A program made the position numbers and the translations under genes. The notes below the pieces were generated by a model, which did no database searches, was not told the origin of the DNA, and saw only the letters and a list, made by a program, of their open reading frames with translations. From the NCBI GenBank assembly GCA_019915135.1, contig JAHLMK010000017.1, positions 248,001 to 312,000 on the forward strand: a DNA stretch of 64,000 bases. Reading direction: 5' to 3'. Source of the stretch: Strobilurus pachycystidiatus (Eukaryota > Basidiomycota > Agaricomycetes > Agaricales > Physalacriaceae). This document shows, one piece after another, positions 1 through 12,717 of the stretch (positions are counted from its first letter, which is position 1; each line of letters starts with the position of its first letter).

Positions 1-1024
1 CTCACTCGGCTCTGATGACTGTGGACCTGCGGCCTTCTTGGATGACGCGTCAATACACGGCTACCAACTCTCCCACCGATGCTGCTGTGACCGAAGTCCA
101 AGGAACGACCAGGTCATTCACTTGTGTGCGACATTCGCGAGAGCCCCGTTGGCTGGAACCGTGCGGCATAACCTCGGAGACCGCAAGGTTCTGTGCTTTT
201 AGCTTTCCGCTGAATGTACAGTAGCACACCGTTCACGCACATTTGTCTGGAGAAAGATCCTCTCACCAAAATGCAGACGCTCAATTTGACATCATTGCAC
301 GACGGCTTTTTCTCGCCGTCCACTACGGCTGAGAGCCGAGCGCTAAGCATCACTGTCATCGGCCTGTTTCATCGCAAGTTTTTGCAGGTACTCAGCTAGG
401 CGAAGCCCAAAGTGCCCGATGCCATTGGCTCCCAAAGAAGTTGGTTCCTATCTCTCAATAAGCGTACATATTTCTGCTTACGGCCGTCATTTGTCTTACT
501 GATTGGTCGGCTTGGGTCGGGCTATCTACCGAAAACTCATCCACGTAAGGATCTCGCGCGCATTCTCGATATTCGAAAGCCCTCTGTGCTGCCTCGAGAC
601 GACATAGTCCCGTTGCCAGTGCTTGTTCTCATTGGCACCGAGATATGGAAGCTCCTGAAGGCAACCTACCTATGCCTGTCGATGCCGAATTCATACCTGT
701 TGTGCAGGATTATGATCCTTGAACTTGAAACAGCCGCGGCCGCTTTGCCCTTGCAAGTATACGACATGATTCATACGCGTTCCTTCTTCAATTCTCTTCA
801 ACTCAATACTGGACGTACTCAACAACTGGTACCTCGCCGATGTTCTCTCGGTATGTGTCAGGTACTACCTGCAACTCATCTTACCGCATCTCGATGGCAG
901 GTTACATAAAGCCTCGACAGAGCGTGTAGCCTTTGTATGGAATCGGCGGCTGGGCGTTTCATGGTTCTCTATAAAATGGGTACAGTTCATTCTGAACTAC
1001 CAGCTTCCTCGAGTCTCCCCAGCC
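1..1024. other. Intergenic / upstream of DyP peroxidase, no gene recognised
   Basis: No reading frame here resembles a known protein. The longest open frame (412-909, +) is low in recognisable motifs and has no convincing splice context. The last 60 bases hold the core promoter of the peroxidase. The left edge may contain the end of a neighbour that cannot be identified. Confidence 0.5.
970..977 (+). promoter_or_regulatory. TATA box of the DyP peroxidase gene
   Basis: The octamer TATAAAAT lies 55 nt upstream of the ATG at 1025, the usual distance for a regulated, secreted-enzyme gene in fungi. The role is inferred from position and sequence. Confidence 0.6.
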
Positions 1025-2959
1025 ATGAGAGTTCATCAGTCCCTTTCCATCGCTCTCCTCCTCGCATGTGCTACCGCAGTTTCTGGTCGCCCAAATAGCC
1101 GCTCTGTACAGAATGGGCGCAGAAAGGTTCGCACCACGTCGCTGTTAATCAGTATGTTTAGAGAGCGTGGTAATGGTGTTGCACTGACACTATTGTGAAG
1201 ATCCCGACCCACTGCCTGACCTTCCGACTGTCAAACAAGCGGAAACAGCTGCCGCTGCCGCAGATCTCAATCTTGACGACGTTCAAGGCGATATCCTGTG
1301 AGATCCTTTGTGTCATTGAAGCACTTTCGCTGAGTATTCTCCCTCACAGAGTCGGCATGGCGAAGAAGACAGAACTTTTCTTCTTCTTCGAAATTACAAA
1401 CGCGACAACTTTCAAGTCCGTACTTGCCTCCGACATCCACCCTTTGATCACCTCGACAACTCAGCTCTTGAGTGTATCTACTCAGCCGATCACGGCTGTC
1501 AACATTGCTTTTTCCCAGTCTGGTTTAACTACACTTGGCATCACAGACAATTTGGGTGACTCGGGATTTGCAAACGGACAAGCCGCCGATGCTACGGCAA
1601 TGGGTGATCCTGGTACTGGAAACTGGGTGCCCGGTTTCGTTGGGACTTCTGTTCACGGCGTCTTGCTTCTCGCTTCCGACACCATTGACAACGTCAATGA
1701 CATGTTGGAAGAAATCCAGAATAGCTTGGGTGATTCTATCACGGAAATCCACCGCCTCCAAGGACAAGCCCGTCCAGGTGCAGAGCAAGGTCATGAGCGT
1801 AAGTTTCCTCGAACCCGTGTTCAATCGAGGTCATTCAACTTGACCTAGATTTCGGATTTATGGACGGTATCAGTCAACCGGCCGTTACGGGCTTCACACC
1901 AGCTCCTCATCCTGGTCAGATCTCACTTCCTGCAGGAGAATTTCTTCTGGGTGAAGACGGAGACTCCGTGACGCGACCTCCTTGGGCGAAAGATGGCTCA
2001 TTCCTCGTCTTCCGTCAGATGGAGCAGCTTGTACCAGAGTTCAACAAATTTCTCCTGGATCACCCGATTGTTGAACCGGGCGTTTTGACTGCTCAGCAAG
2101 GTTCGGACCTTATGGGCGCACGCATGATCGGACGTTGGAAAAGCGTAAGTTCACACTGCACACTCTGGATGTGAAATCGTGCTTATTTCCCCAGGGTGCT
2201 CCTGTCGATCTCGCGCCGCTATTCGATGATCCCATCCTCGCCAACGACACTTCTCGGAATAACAACTTTACCTTTATTCACGACGGTGAAGGAGCGACGA
2301 ACCAAACTCGTTGTCCATTCTCTGCGCATATCCGTAAGACACGACCTCGAGGTGACTTCACCCCGGAGAATACAGGCAACCACATCATCCGTGCTGGTAT
2401 ACCTTATGGACCTGAAGGTAGCTCTTACGAGCCATGCATTTGACATTTACTAACGATCGTTTGCTCTAGTGAGCGACGACGAAGCAGCGTCAAACACAAC
2501 GGATAGCTCCGTAGAGCGCGGTCTTGCCTTCGGTAAGTAGTTTTGCTTATCCGACAGGCCTGCATCTCATGAAGTCAAAAGTCGCCTACCAGTCGAACCT
2601 GAACAATGGCTTCCGCTTCCTGCAGCAAGCTTGGGTCAACAACGCTAAGTACGTCCAGCTTCGTGTGCGTCTCAATCAATCTGACACATTGGCTAGCTTC
2701 TTTTTTGGTGCACCCAAGCCCCCCGGCGTCGATCCCATTATTGGGTCTGCTGGAACTAATCCCAATGCGAGGAGCCGTCCAATTACTGGCCTTGATCCCA
2801 CTAATCCATCCGCTGTGGTCACACTGGACATAGGTAGGTGATCACCGACAACACAATGGTCTGGTACTCACGACGCCTACAGATTTCGTCGTCTCGCGTG
2901 GCGGGGAATATTTTTTCTCTCCCTCCATCTCTGCCATCCTGGATACAATTGCAGCCTGA
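1025..2959 (+). CDS. Secreted dye-decolorizing peroxidase (DyP-type heme peroxidase)
   Basis: This is a heme peroxidase that uses H2O2 to oxidise bulky dyes and aromatic compounds outside the cell. The protein of about 500 residues starts with a signal peptide (MRVHQSLSIALLLACATAVSG). The family hallmark 'DVQGDIL' follows, then VGMAKKTELFFFFEI. The GXXDG motif reads GFMDGISQP and carries the catalytic Asp. CPFSAHIRKTRPRG holds the proximal heme-ligand His, and HIIRAGIPYG holds the distal Arg. The C-terminal FFFGAPKPPGVDPIIG block ends in SRGGEYFFSPSISAIL. At least seven short introns split it; the first is 1152-1200 (GTATGT donor), the second starts after GDIL, and others lie near 1801-1850, 2144-2194, 2649-2696 and 2834-2881. 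All key residues are present, so the gene looks functional. A TATA box at 970 fits regulated expression. The family assignment is firm; the substrate is not readable from sequence. Confidence 0.93.
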
Positions 2960-3082
2960 ACAAGGGACATGTTATATACATACACAATCGTTACAAATCG
3001 GACACATCGGGGTACTACACATAGACGTTTGTACCCACTCTTCGCTGTACTAGTTGCGAATCAATACCTTTTGGCTCTTTCA

Positions 3083-4320
3083 TCAAACAGAATCAATCGC
3101 GGAGCTGTTCGAAGGCGTTGGTTTACCCTCCTCTTCCACGTGTGTCGGTGTGCTTGCCCGGAAATCGCTCAACCGAGTGGCGGTAGTCTCACTCAGCCCA
3201 CGACCATCAACTTTGAAATTCATGGTCGACAGCTTCTCGACGTGTGTATCTTTGCTCCATGCACGACCTTCTGCGACCCGATATATAATCAGGTAGGCAG
3301 CGATTTGCTGAAATGCGCGTTATCTGAACCTGATGTTCCTGAGACCAGTTGAGCACCTACCTGAGCGGATGACGCCACCCCCAGAAATATTTGGTTGACA
3401 GGATGCCCGACCGCGTATGTGATGAGGAAAATCAGGGCGAAGATTGAGTACAGGGCAGCCGACTCGATGATCACCGTGGCGAGGGAAACGTAATGTGTAG
3501 CATGCTCGGATGGAAGATGAGCTTGCAGCAGACGCCTCCGATACATGTATAGGCGGATCATGATAAGCAGAGTCAGAATGATGTTTGCTCCCAGAGAGAT
3601 CGAGTAGTACGTTGTTCCATAGGCCAGCGGGAGTGCACTATACATTGAAAGACCTGGCTGACTGGATTGCAACGTCCAGAGGGTGCCCATTACTGTAGAC
3701 TCCTTCAGCATGGATTGTCATGCTCGCCAAATGGACTGACCGAAAGAGGCGAGGATTATGATAGCAGGGAACGAAGTAACAACATATGCCACTGTTCTTC
3801 CTGACGCGGTCCATATGACCCAGCAGCGCCATAACTGACGACTTGGTTAGTATCGCGGTGACTAGTCGCGTCGAGGAGCAGAATTTGACATGCCACGAGA
3901 AGGTCAGACAGAAATGTCAGCACGAAGAGTGTGGCGTAGAACATGACATTGACAGCGAGCTGCTGTGTAGCCAAAAAGTATTGCCAAGGACCTCCAGGAT
4001 AGTTCCGATTGTCAATGTAGATCATCTGGACGGTGTTGGCTTGGACACCGACGAAAATGATCTCGATAACAAAGAGCAAGGAGATATATGCGAGCAGAAA
4101 GAGAGAGAACCGGGTCTTGACACGTTCTTTCCATAAGTAAAGGCCACAAGTCACGAACAGGACGGCCTGAACTCCTAGATGGGTTTGCGGTTGGTGAGCA
4201 CGCTTTGAGGACAGTTACGAAACGCTCACCGAATCCTAGCCCTGCTATGCAGTCCCCGGCCAAGAAGTAGCGCTCGAGCAAAATATCGTTGTAAGGCTCG
4301 TCAGGGCCGTAGTATGGCAT
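3083..4320 (-). CDS. Seven-helix integral membrane protein of agaricomycete type, function unknown
   Basis: The start is the ATG at 4320 (MPYYGPDEPYND...). Spliced exons give an N-terminal loop, then helices including FSLFLLAYISLLFVIEIIFVG, the segment NRNYPGGPWQYF, and AVNVMFYATLFVLTFLSDLLV. After an intron the chain reads WRCWVIWTASGRTVAYVV, then four more hydrophobic segments ending in SSAQQIAAYLIIYRVAEGRAW. The tail is a hydrophilic cytosolic stretch rich in Ser, Thr and Glu that ends at 3083. This layout (about 330 residues, seven segments, 'PGGPW' loop, 'WRCWVIW' after helix 4) is common in large paralogous families of mushroom fungi that have no known ligand. It resembles a receptor only in topology. 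It could be a sensor, but nothing in the sequence shows this. Confidence 0.8.
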
Positions 4321-5108
4321 CGTGTAAGAAAGCTTATACTGGCATTTCCACCCATGCCCTGTGCTCTTATACTTCTGCTGCATTCTGTCTGGGTCATTGT
4401 TTGATTGTCTCGTTTGACATGTCCAGGTGTTTTCGACTCATGACACTGAGTGAAGATTGCTTGTGCAGCTTCCATAGCTTCCATTACTTGTCAATGATTG
4501 ACAGTGCCGGTGGCCGGAAGAGATACGGACCTAGTACTCGTTCCTTAAACAAGATTTATCAGAGCCTTCGCATTCGACCGCTTTTCGTTTGGGATGATAA
4601 TTATTAGAGCCTTCGCATCCGACCGCTTTTGTCTTCGTTTAATTTGTTGTGATAGTCCACCGACTCTCCGCCTCAGCGAAGACTCGCAAAAACAATCCGT
4701 GAGAGCGAAGAAAAACCCTGAGACTTCGGAACCATGCGTGAATGTCGCTGATGGCAGGATGGTGATAGCAACTGATCAGATGAATCATAAATGTCAAACT
4801 ATAGGCTACTTGGGTACTGATCTAATCGCCGATGAGAAGAGCGAAAATTAGAGTCCTTGCCTCACCTGGAGCTAGCGCTGGAGCCGCTGAAGTACAGGGA
4901 GACCGACTCATTCCGGTATCTTGAATATGATGTATTACTCTGCCTGATACTACTTTTCACTCTACGTATACTAATACAATGCTATGTAATATGATACAAT
5001 GGTTGCAACTTCGACGAGAAACGAACGCGCGTGTCAATCATAAATATAGAGCACGATAGATAGAAGTCTGCACTAGAAACGATGTCGTGCCAAAAGATGA
5101 TAGATAGG
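4321..5108. other. Intergenic, with a 46-nt spaced direct repeat
   Basis: No gene is recognised between the start of the membrane protein and the end of the PPR gene. A near-perfect 25-nt direct repeat occurs at 4561-4585 and 4606-4630 (see the repeat entry). Confidence 0.5.
4561..4630 (+). repeat. Pair of 25-nt direct repeats, 45 nt apart
   Basis: Both copies share AGAGCCTTCGCAT and CGACCGCTTTT with one T/C difference between them. They sit about 240-310 nt upstream of the membrane protein start on the minus strand. They may be a duplicated regulatory element or a small duplication; no function is shown. Confidence 0.7.
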
Positions 5109-8100
5109 TTATGGCGGTAGTGAAGAGTGATCGACCATGATTCCGCTTATACGATTGAAAACGGCTTCCGGGTAGCGCCTGTGATACAATGAGCATGGAA
5201 GAAGACGACTTTGAATGATAGATCACTGACCGTTCCTTCAGTCGTGCCAATAACTCAGTAGCACGATCGCGGTGACCTTGGCCAAGTTCGGCGCGCACCA
5301 TGGCTTCCCATGTCGAAGGCTAGGGACCGTCATTCAATATACATGAAAGTTTGATGAAGAAGAACGACCCACCTCGCGGTAAACTGGGGCATCACGATCC
5401 ACCTGTTTAGCATCGGAGCGATTGTGGGGCGCATGGTTATACATGGCGGCTTGTCCTTGAGGAGGATCCTCTAACGCTTCGAAGATATCGCGGGCCTGTG
5501 TGATATCTCCTGCCACAGCGAAGGCTCGGATAATGATGTTGACGACGTAGGCAGTCATGCGAACACCACTCTGCTCCATCTTTTGAAGGTACTCGACGAT
5601 CAAGTCAGCTCGACGATGAACGGTAACGACGTTGAACATGGCCTCGAAGACGACAGCATCGGGCCCACCGGATATCTGGTGAATGGCGGTATCGAAGAAT
5701 TTCATGGCTTTGTCGAGGTCCTTGCGTACGCATCCATAAGCATTGAGCATCGCTGCTACGTGATGGCCTTCCAACACGGGCTTTTTGGAACGTCCCTTGT
5801 CATTGCGACACAATTGGGCGTAGATGTCCTCAACTTTGTCCAGGTCGTCGCCGTCCAGCATGTACGCATCAATAAGGAGCTAGGACGACAGTCAGTAAGA
5901 TCAAAACAAGAAACCGGCTCAACGAACCTTATAAGTATAACCCGAAGGTTCAATGTTGGCCTTCTGCAACTGCTCGTAATAGTACAGAGCACGCTGCTTG
6001 TTCGGCTTGGTCGTCGTGTACAGCTGCATCATCGTGTTGTATGGTGGAATCCTGGGATGGAAATTGGGCTGCTGGATCATCTCTTCGAAGAGCACCTCTG
6101 CCGACGCGGCGTCCCCAACCCGCACACAAGCGCCGATGACCGCACCGTAAGTTATGGACGACGTCTGTACACCTTCTGCCTTCATAGTAGTGAAGATCTC
6201 CAGGGCCAGGTCCGCCTTCCTCGCTTTGGCGACTTTGCTGATGATGTTGTTGAACAGGTAGGGTGAGCCCGGTACTCCGCGAAGCCGGCTCTCGTGGTAA
6301 AGCGCCAAGGCATTGGTAGCGTCGTCCGTGGTTTCATTGACGTGATAGACGAGGGCACCATAAGAGTCCGCGGAAGGAGCACTCCCCTGTTCCAATAGGA
6401 GCTGGCGTAAGTCGTGCGCACGATCCAACTGTCGAAGCTGGGCGAAGCAAGGAATCATTGCATCAATGAACATCCGGTAGCTGTGCATACCGGGAGAGCC
6501 AGGCTCTGGGACTTTGTTCATCATAGCAGCATAGACGTGAACCACGTCGTTTATGCGACCGGAGCGTGCAAGGCGTCCAACGATATTCTTGGCGACCAGG
6601 AAGGGGGGCAGCTTGCGACGCTCGGCGAGAACGGAGAAGTAATTGAAGAGGTGCGCCGAATCGTTAGTGCTGTACCGCATCATGCCCACCAGCTCCTGCA
6701 CTTCACCAGCACTGGCGAACCGCCATTCAGCCTCGGCAGACGGAATAGCAGGGGAAGTCGCGACGCTGTCAGAGACACTGTCTGCATCGAAGATCGAGCT
6801 AGCTCCTTCACTGGAAGATTCAGAGCGAGCAGCAGCGAAGTCGTCAAGCAGCGACGGCAACTCCAAAGCTGTGAGTCGCTCTCGAACAGCCGCTTCGCCT
6901 TCTCGCTGCACAAGTACATTGAGAAGGGAGCCCATATGGACAGGAACAGCCTTCCCAACAAGGACCACGAGATTGTCTTTGCGTTCGGAGTTCTGTACCA
7001 TGTCTTCCAACAGACTCCACGCGCCCTTGAAGGCGTAGTTCGGACAAAGGGTGGGGGGCACGGAAGCGGGCATGATTTCCAGACAGTACGCGGCGCCGAG
7101 AAGCACGGCCCATTGAGAGACCTCGAGCGTCTTGAGCACCTCAGGAGGCTGTTTGCTGTAGATCTGGAGCTGCAAGGCAGTAAAATCGACTGGATAGGTA
7201 TACCGTACGATCTCGGCCAGGCGGGCGAGCTTCAACACTACGCTGAAAGAAAGTTCTTCGCCGTAACCTTTGAACGCCAGTGTGGTAATGTTGATAACTT
7301 GGTCCCTGCGCATCCATGGGCTAGAGCCTTGCGACTCGTTCCCGAAAAGTGTGACTCCTTCCTCTGGATATCCACGCTCAACGAGCCACATGCAGAGTTC
7401 GTCGAGAGCGTTGAGAGTGGCGGGCTTGTAACCAAGAGTGGACAGAAGGACTTTGAGAGCGTTCAGAGAAGGCTGCACCAATTCCGGTGGCGGCATGTCG
7501 TGTTGCGCTCCGAGCAGTTTGAGATGGCCAGCATTGGCGTTGAATGCGTATTGGAGTTCCACACCACGTAGGCTGATGTTGTCCCGTTTAACGATGTGAG
7601 CGTAATCCACGATCAGCTGATTGAGACGTTCAACATCCCCGCGTAGGGCCAGAGCCTCGATGAGCATACGCCAAAGGCGGCTGCTTGGACGAGTAGTTTG
7701 GAGAGTAGGCTGATGAAAGTCGAGTCCAGAAGGGCTGTGAGGGAGGTCAATGAGCCGTTTGAACCAGACATATGCCGTCTCGGTATCGTCCATGTCGAGG
7801 AAACCCTTAACGACGGCAGCCAGCGTTGCCTGAGAAGGAGACGGTATGCCGATGGGATCGAATTGGGGCTTATAGATGTTGGGACGTAACAGATCCTCTT
7901 CAAGAGGCTGCTTTTCGTCGGAAGCACCGAGCATCTTTTCCAAAAGTTCCACAGCACGATGAGACTCCCCACATGCGAAATAGGCAGTGATCGCCTCGTT
8001 CCAAACCATAGTCTGCGTGTTGATAGCAAATTGCATCTCTCCCCAAGCTATGTGGCTGTTTGCGCATGTCTTTTGGAATTCCCGGAAGACTTCCTCAACA

Positions 8101-9380
8101 AGCGACGCATCCTTGAGTTGACCGTAGATATTGATCATAGCCTGGAATGCCGGGGCAGGTATCTGGGTAGGCGACATGCGCTCCATCTTTGTCCAAATTT
8201 GCACGGCGGACTCTACGACACCGGGCTCGGTCGCATGGTTGGCGCATGATTTGAGCAAATTGCGGTATAGGATAGTGGGGATGGTATTGCGCGGCCGCGG
8301 CCCAGACTTGAACGCGGCGAGGGCACGAAAGAGGGCCAAAGCAGAACCAATGTTATTCTCCTCGCGGTAGAGGTTGAGGAGTGCCTGATCTTTCTGGTTT
8401 TGCATCTCCTTTATACCATTCTGAACCCAGGTCTCGCGCTGTCGGATCGCCTTCTCCGCCCAAGTCACCTCCACATCCCGGTCAGTGAGAGCCATGATGA
8501 GGACGACATATGTGCGCAAGTTGGGGACGAGACCGTGGGCTACGAGGCCGTTGTAGGTCTCGAGGATGAGAGTAAGCGGCTCGCCCGAGGGACGCGTGTA
8601 GTAGAGCGCTTCCAGGGCAGCGTTGAATTCAGGGACCGTGGGGTTTGTAGCATTGTCCCGGAAATCCAAGACGACGGCGGCAGCCTGGTGGGCGTCCGAT
8701 GAGCGAGCCTGGACGAGCTGGTGGTAGTGGTAGGAGTATTCATCGTCTTCCTTGGAGGGTGGGGACGGTTGCACAGCTTCTTGGACGGGGGTTGGGGACC
8801 TGGTAAGCAGGACTGCATCGTCGACAGAGAGGTCTGCGACGGGGCTGTCAACGGCAGAGAGCGAGTTGCGCCTGGATGACACTTTGACGGGCGACTGGGT
8901 GACAAAGGCCTGGCGAGAGCGCGCATGCAGCTTGACGGCAGTCAAGACACCGAGAGAGGATGCGTCACGGGGCTGCTCGTGGCGCTCTGCGATGGTGAGG
9001 GACGTGCTGTGACGTCTGGAGCGCGTCGGGAGCTGGGGGACAGAGAGATCATCGTTGTCGTCGGACTGGAAGAGGGCGCCGTCGTTGGCCTCATAGAGGC
9101 CGGCCTGACTCACTGCGCGGCCAGAGCTCTGTGGGAAATCAGCAGGAAGCAGGCCTGTGAGCGCAGGACGTACATGATAGCCCTTGCTGCTGCCTGCACT
9201 GTACCGGAAGCCGCCCGAGCTGGGCCCGTTTCCACCGCGGTTAGAGTTGGGCCCAGAATTGGACTGCAGCTGGAGGACATTGCGGATGGCGGTCGACTGG
9301 TTCTGGACGGCCGATGCCGCGCGCGAGCTGGAATGGAGGAGGGTTGTTGCAACTTTCGGCAACATGGCCGTGCGCTGCAC
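5109..9380 (-). CDS. Giant mitochondrial pentatricopeptide-repeat (PPR) protein
   Basis: A single exon of about 1150 codons (9380 down to about 5925) is followed by three shorter exons ending at a TAA at 5109-5111, for about 1370 residues. The N-terminus is basic, hydroxylated and acid-free (MLPKVATTLLHSSSR), typical of a mitochondrial targeting signal; ATGs at 9380 and 9362 are both possible. A low-complexity linker leads to a C-terminal half of helical hairpins of PPR type, such as SYGALVYHVN, FNNIISKVAKARKADLALEIF and ITYGAVIGACVRVGDAASAEVLFEEM. Family knowledge places such proteins in mitochondrial RNA stability or translation. The size and layout resemble fungal Pet309/CYA-5-type factors for COX1 mRNA, but that identity is inference. 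The last intron (about 5171-5222, GTCAGT donor) was chosen because it gives a smooth C-terminus (KERRYPEAVFNRISGI). Confidence 0.85.
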
Positions 9381-9824
9381 CCTTCTGCCTCGAGTCGACT
9401 GATATAACGGATGGAAGCCTCTGGCAAGACGACGAGTAGCCTGATTTGCCGTCCCTGCGCGTCGTCCGGCAAATTTTCTTCGGCTCGACCAGGCGGCTTT
9501 CTCCGGGAGCCGGCTCGGCGGATGTCCGGCTCGTCCACCATTCTGGGCGCTCGCCGCTTTTCCAGGGCTAAAACGTTGTTAACAGCTTGTCCTCACTGCG
9601 AGCAATATATCCCTCCATTCCGACAGGCATTGCGCCCTCTGACGAGGCACACCAGAGAAACGCCTCGCGATCCAGTGACTCCCCAGCCGTCACGAGGTAA
9701 CCATCGTCGTGAGTTTCCGGGTGGCTTGTAAGCATTCTGTGTAAAGCCCAAGTAAAGCCGAAGGAGTACGTATCCGATATATAGTGACGCGCTGGACACG
9801 CGCACAGACAGATGAACGTTGAAT
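9381..9824. other. Intergenic between the PPR gene and the G-patch gene
   Basis: Holds the 5' flank of the PPR gene and the 3' flank of the G-patch gene, both on the minus strand. Open frames here are antisense shadows or short. No other element is visible. Confidence 0.5.
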
Positions 9825-12717
9825 TTACATGAAGTCTATCGCACGTTTACGTCCCCTACTCAGAGTATTCACCGGCGCATCTGCATCGGCGATTGTCGGC
9901 GCCACACCCTCCACAGTCACTGCTGCAGAGGGAGCTTTCTCAACCCACATGGAATCATCATCTTCCTCTGCCTTCTTCCCTTTGTCCTTCTTGCGTTTCT
10001 TCTTCGCAGTAGGTGCAGCAATGTCGCCTCCCCCGTCCTCTTCCATCGCAAACGAAACCAACACCTTCTTATCCTTCTTCTTTTTCTTTTTCTCCTTGCT
10101 CTTTGCTTTTTCCTTCTCTACGCCCGGGTCCTTCTCCTTTGCCTTCCCATCTCGAGGTATGAACGTCGGTTTGAACGTATTCGCATCGACAGGTCCCTCA
10201 GGAAATGTCACGATAGGCGCCACCTCTGCAACCGGCGGGTCCACATCCATCTCTTTCTCTTTCTCTTTCTCCTCCTGCACCTCCTCTTCATCGCTATCCT
10301 CGTCGTCACTCGCAAAGATAGCCTTGAAAACATCCATCGACGGACGCTCATAAGTCAGCGTGTCGCGTCCCTGACTCTCGTCCTCGCCCAGTCCAATATT
10401 GTTGGGGTCCTTGCGCCCACTCTCCCCACCACCCGAGGCAGACGGAGGTGGGAAAAAAGACGCGTCAGGGGCTGGCGCCTCGGGAGCCTCTGTGGGCGGT
10501 GGTGGCCGGGTATCTTCTTCCGGAGGTGGATTCGGGTCCTTGACTCCAAAGCGCTTGCACAACAGCCTAGCTGGCTGCCAAAGTTTGCTCTCCCGAGTCA
10601 TGGGGCCATACATCTCCATCCTCGCAGCATGTTGCTTCGGAGTGAGGTTCTCCTCCGCCTTTTTGCGCTCCTCCTCCTCCTTGGCAGCAATCTCTTCCTC
10701 CGTTGGCTGATGCAATCCCTCGATGATCTGAGGACCGTGATCAACAACAGTCGCGCTGGTGAACCGTCCAGCCATGGCACCCGTCACAGGTTTGAATATC
10801 TGCGCAGACTTGGCATAATCTTCCAGTTCTTTGTTGAACTCGTCCATCCTCTGACCCACTAGTGGTTTGAGTGCAAATGGAGCACCTGTAGGGTCCGCTT
10901 GTGACTGAAGGTACGCTGTATAACGCGCCTGTTTCTCGGGATCGGTAGCGAAAGGACGGAATCCACGCAGCGCTGCAGAGGCAATGTGTGGTTCGAGATG
11001 AGGCACCGCCAGCTGTTGCGGCGCAGGGGCAGGAGTCGAAGAGGCATCGGGAGGTAGCGGAACACCGCCAGCTGCGATATTTTGTATTCGCTCTCGATCC
11101 TTCTTGGACATGTACTCGAAGACCGACCGAGGAGCAGCTGCTAAAGGTGTTTCGCCAAGCAATGCACCTCTCTATGATTCAGGTCAGTTAGATGCCAATA
11201 GCGAAAGACATCGAATCATACCTCGTCAGCTGTCGGTGCAGATGCCTTCCAATCTGCGTGACTAGAGGTAGAGGGTCTTGATGTCTGTTGCACATTCTCC
11301 TTGTCTGCTTGTTGCGACCAAACCCGTTTTGGATCTGGCTTCCACCCTCGCGGTATATCAGGCAGCGGAAACCATCGTTCCTCGAGAGCAGGTTTATCAG
11401 CTGGTACGAATCCAGCCAGTATCGGCTTTCCGTCATGGAATGCTCTCGTCGCCGACCTCTTGAAACTATGAATATATGCAAACACGACATTCATGGAGAT
11501 AACACACCACTTCCGGTTGTTTGCCCTTCTCTCTGTTGTTGCCTATGACGATGGTATCATCCTGTGGCGCGTCGCCAAAGTCATAAGCGACGCGATTGCG
11601 TGCGTGGGGTCCACCATCATAGACATCCAAGTCGTCCTCGTCTGCGTCGTTAAGAGCACCTAAACCAAAGCCAGCTACAAGAGGCTGAGTTCAAATGGCA
11701 GTGCAAAACGATGAATGAATATACCTGATATTGAAGGACCCGAAGGCTTCCCGCTGTTGCTGGTCTTGACTCCAAGCGATTCGTGAAGGCCCATTCCGGG
11801 ACGATACCCTAGACCATGGAAGTTGTCCTTGCGTTCAAACTTGAGAATCGGAGTATCGCGAGGAGGATACGTGTGCTTGCTAGCCTCTTCATCATCGGCA
11901 ACGTCTATATCGTCGCTGGTCTTTGCCTGGCTTGTGAAAGCCTGCAAGTCCTGGATCCTGCGTTGCTTGACGCTGACGCGTGGGCCGATGCCATGTCCCA
12001 TTCGCCAGCCCATCTTCTTGAGTATTCGTGCCCCAGCAGAGTCCTTCGGTGCGGGGAGCATGGAAGCCTCGAGTTTACTGGCTATTGAGCTGTGAGAACG
12101 TTACTTGCATGCTGAGAGTCGCCTAGGGAAACGTACGTACTCGTTCTCTGGGTCCTCTATGGGTTTCGCAGCGCCGAATGACATCTCATCAGTCGTATCG
12201 ACGAGATTCTTGCTGTCCTGGAGCTCCTGCAGATCCTCCTCGTCCATGAAATCTTCGGGTCGGGCCGCCTGTTTCTTCGCGCGGTCATTCCGAGAAGACA
12301 CGAAGGTCTGTGGCGTCCAGCCTGCTCGACAAGGTGATTTAGCGCGTCGGAATATGGCTTGTCTCTGGACGCACCCTCTTTAGAGCCAACTGTGTTGAAG
12401 TAGCCGGCCGAGAATCCTCCTTGGAACGCTCCATGCAATCGCCTTCTTCCCTTCTCGTCTCGCACCTACATGACATTAGCAGACACAGCAAACTATACTC
12501 AATGAACGCACATCTTGTTTCCATATTGGAACAAATTCGCCTGTATCCTTTGACTTTTCGAGCGGCGGGAGAGGTGTGCCAATCTGTTGATGAATGAGTA
12601 TACGCCTCTGGCGGACACATTCGCACAACTGACCAAGCAGAAGTTCTCGGTAGCCCGTCTGCTCGACGTGTCGACTCCAAGGTCACCCAGCTTTCGTTTG
12701 AGCCGACCGGTGCTCAT
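9825..12717 (-). CDS. GPATCH1: G-patch protein, GPATCH1-like spliceosome-associated factor
   Basis: The start ATG is at 12717 ([19 protein letters not shown]). The N-terminal block characteristic of GPATCH1/TOUGH proteins follows: [22 protein letters not shown], then [20 protein letters not shown] and [11 protein letters not shown]. The G-patch reads [19 protein letters not shown]. Downstream are a conserved segment around [20 protein letters not shown] and the SURP-like stretch [19 protein letters not shown]. The tail is acidic and Lys-rich, with nuclear-localisation-like [11 protein letters not shown] runs near the end. At least six short introns interrupt the first 1.5 kb; the last exon is 9825-11162 (approx.). 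GPATCH1 proteins work with a DEAH helicase (DHX35 in animals and some fungi) during late splicing or quality control. About 830 residues, as expected for the family. Confidence 0.88.

Noticed and set aside
6414..7571. Long plus-strand open frame of 385 codons
   Set aside because: It is antisense to the PPR exon and has no domain; a shadow of the minus-strand gene.
9819..10862. Long plus-strand open frame rich in Leu, Phe and Arg
   Set aside because: Antisense to the last G-patch exon; the bias is the complement of Lys/Glu codons.
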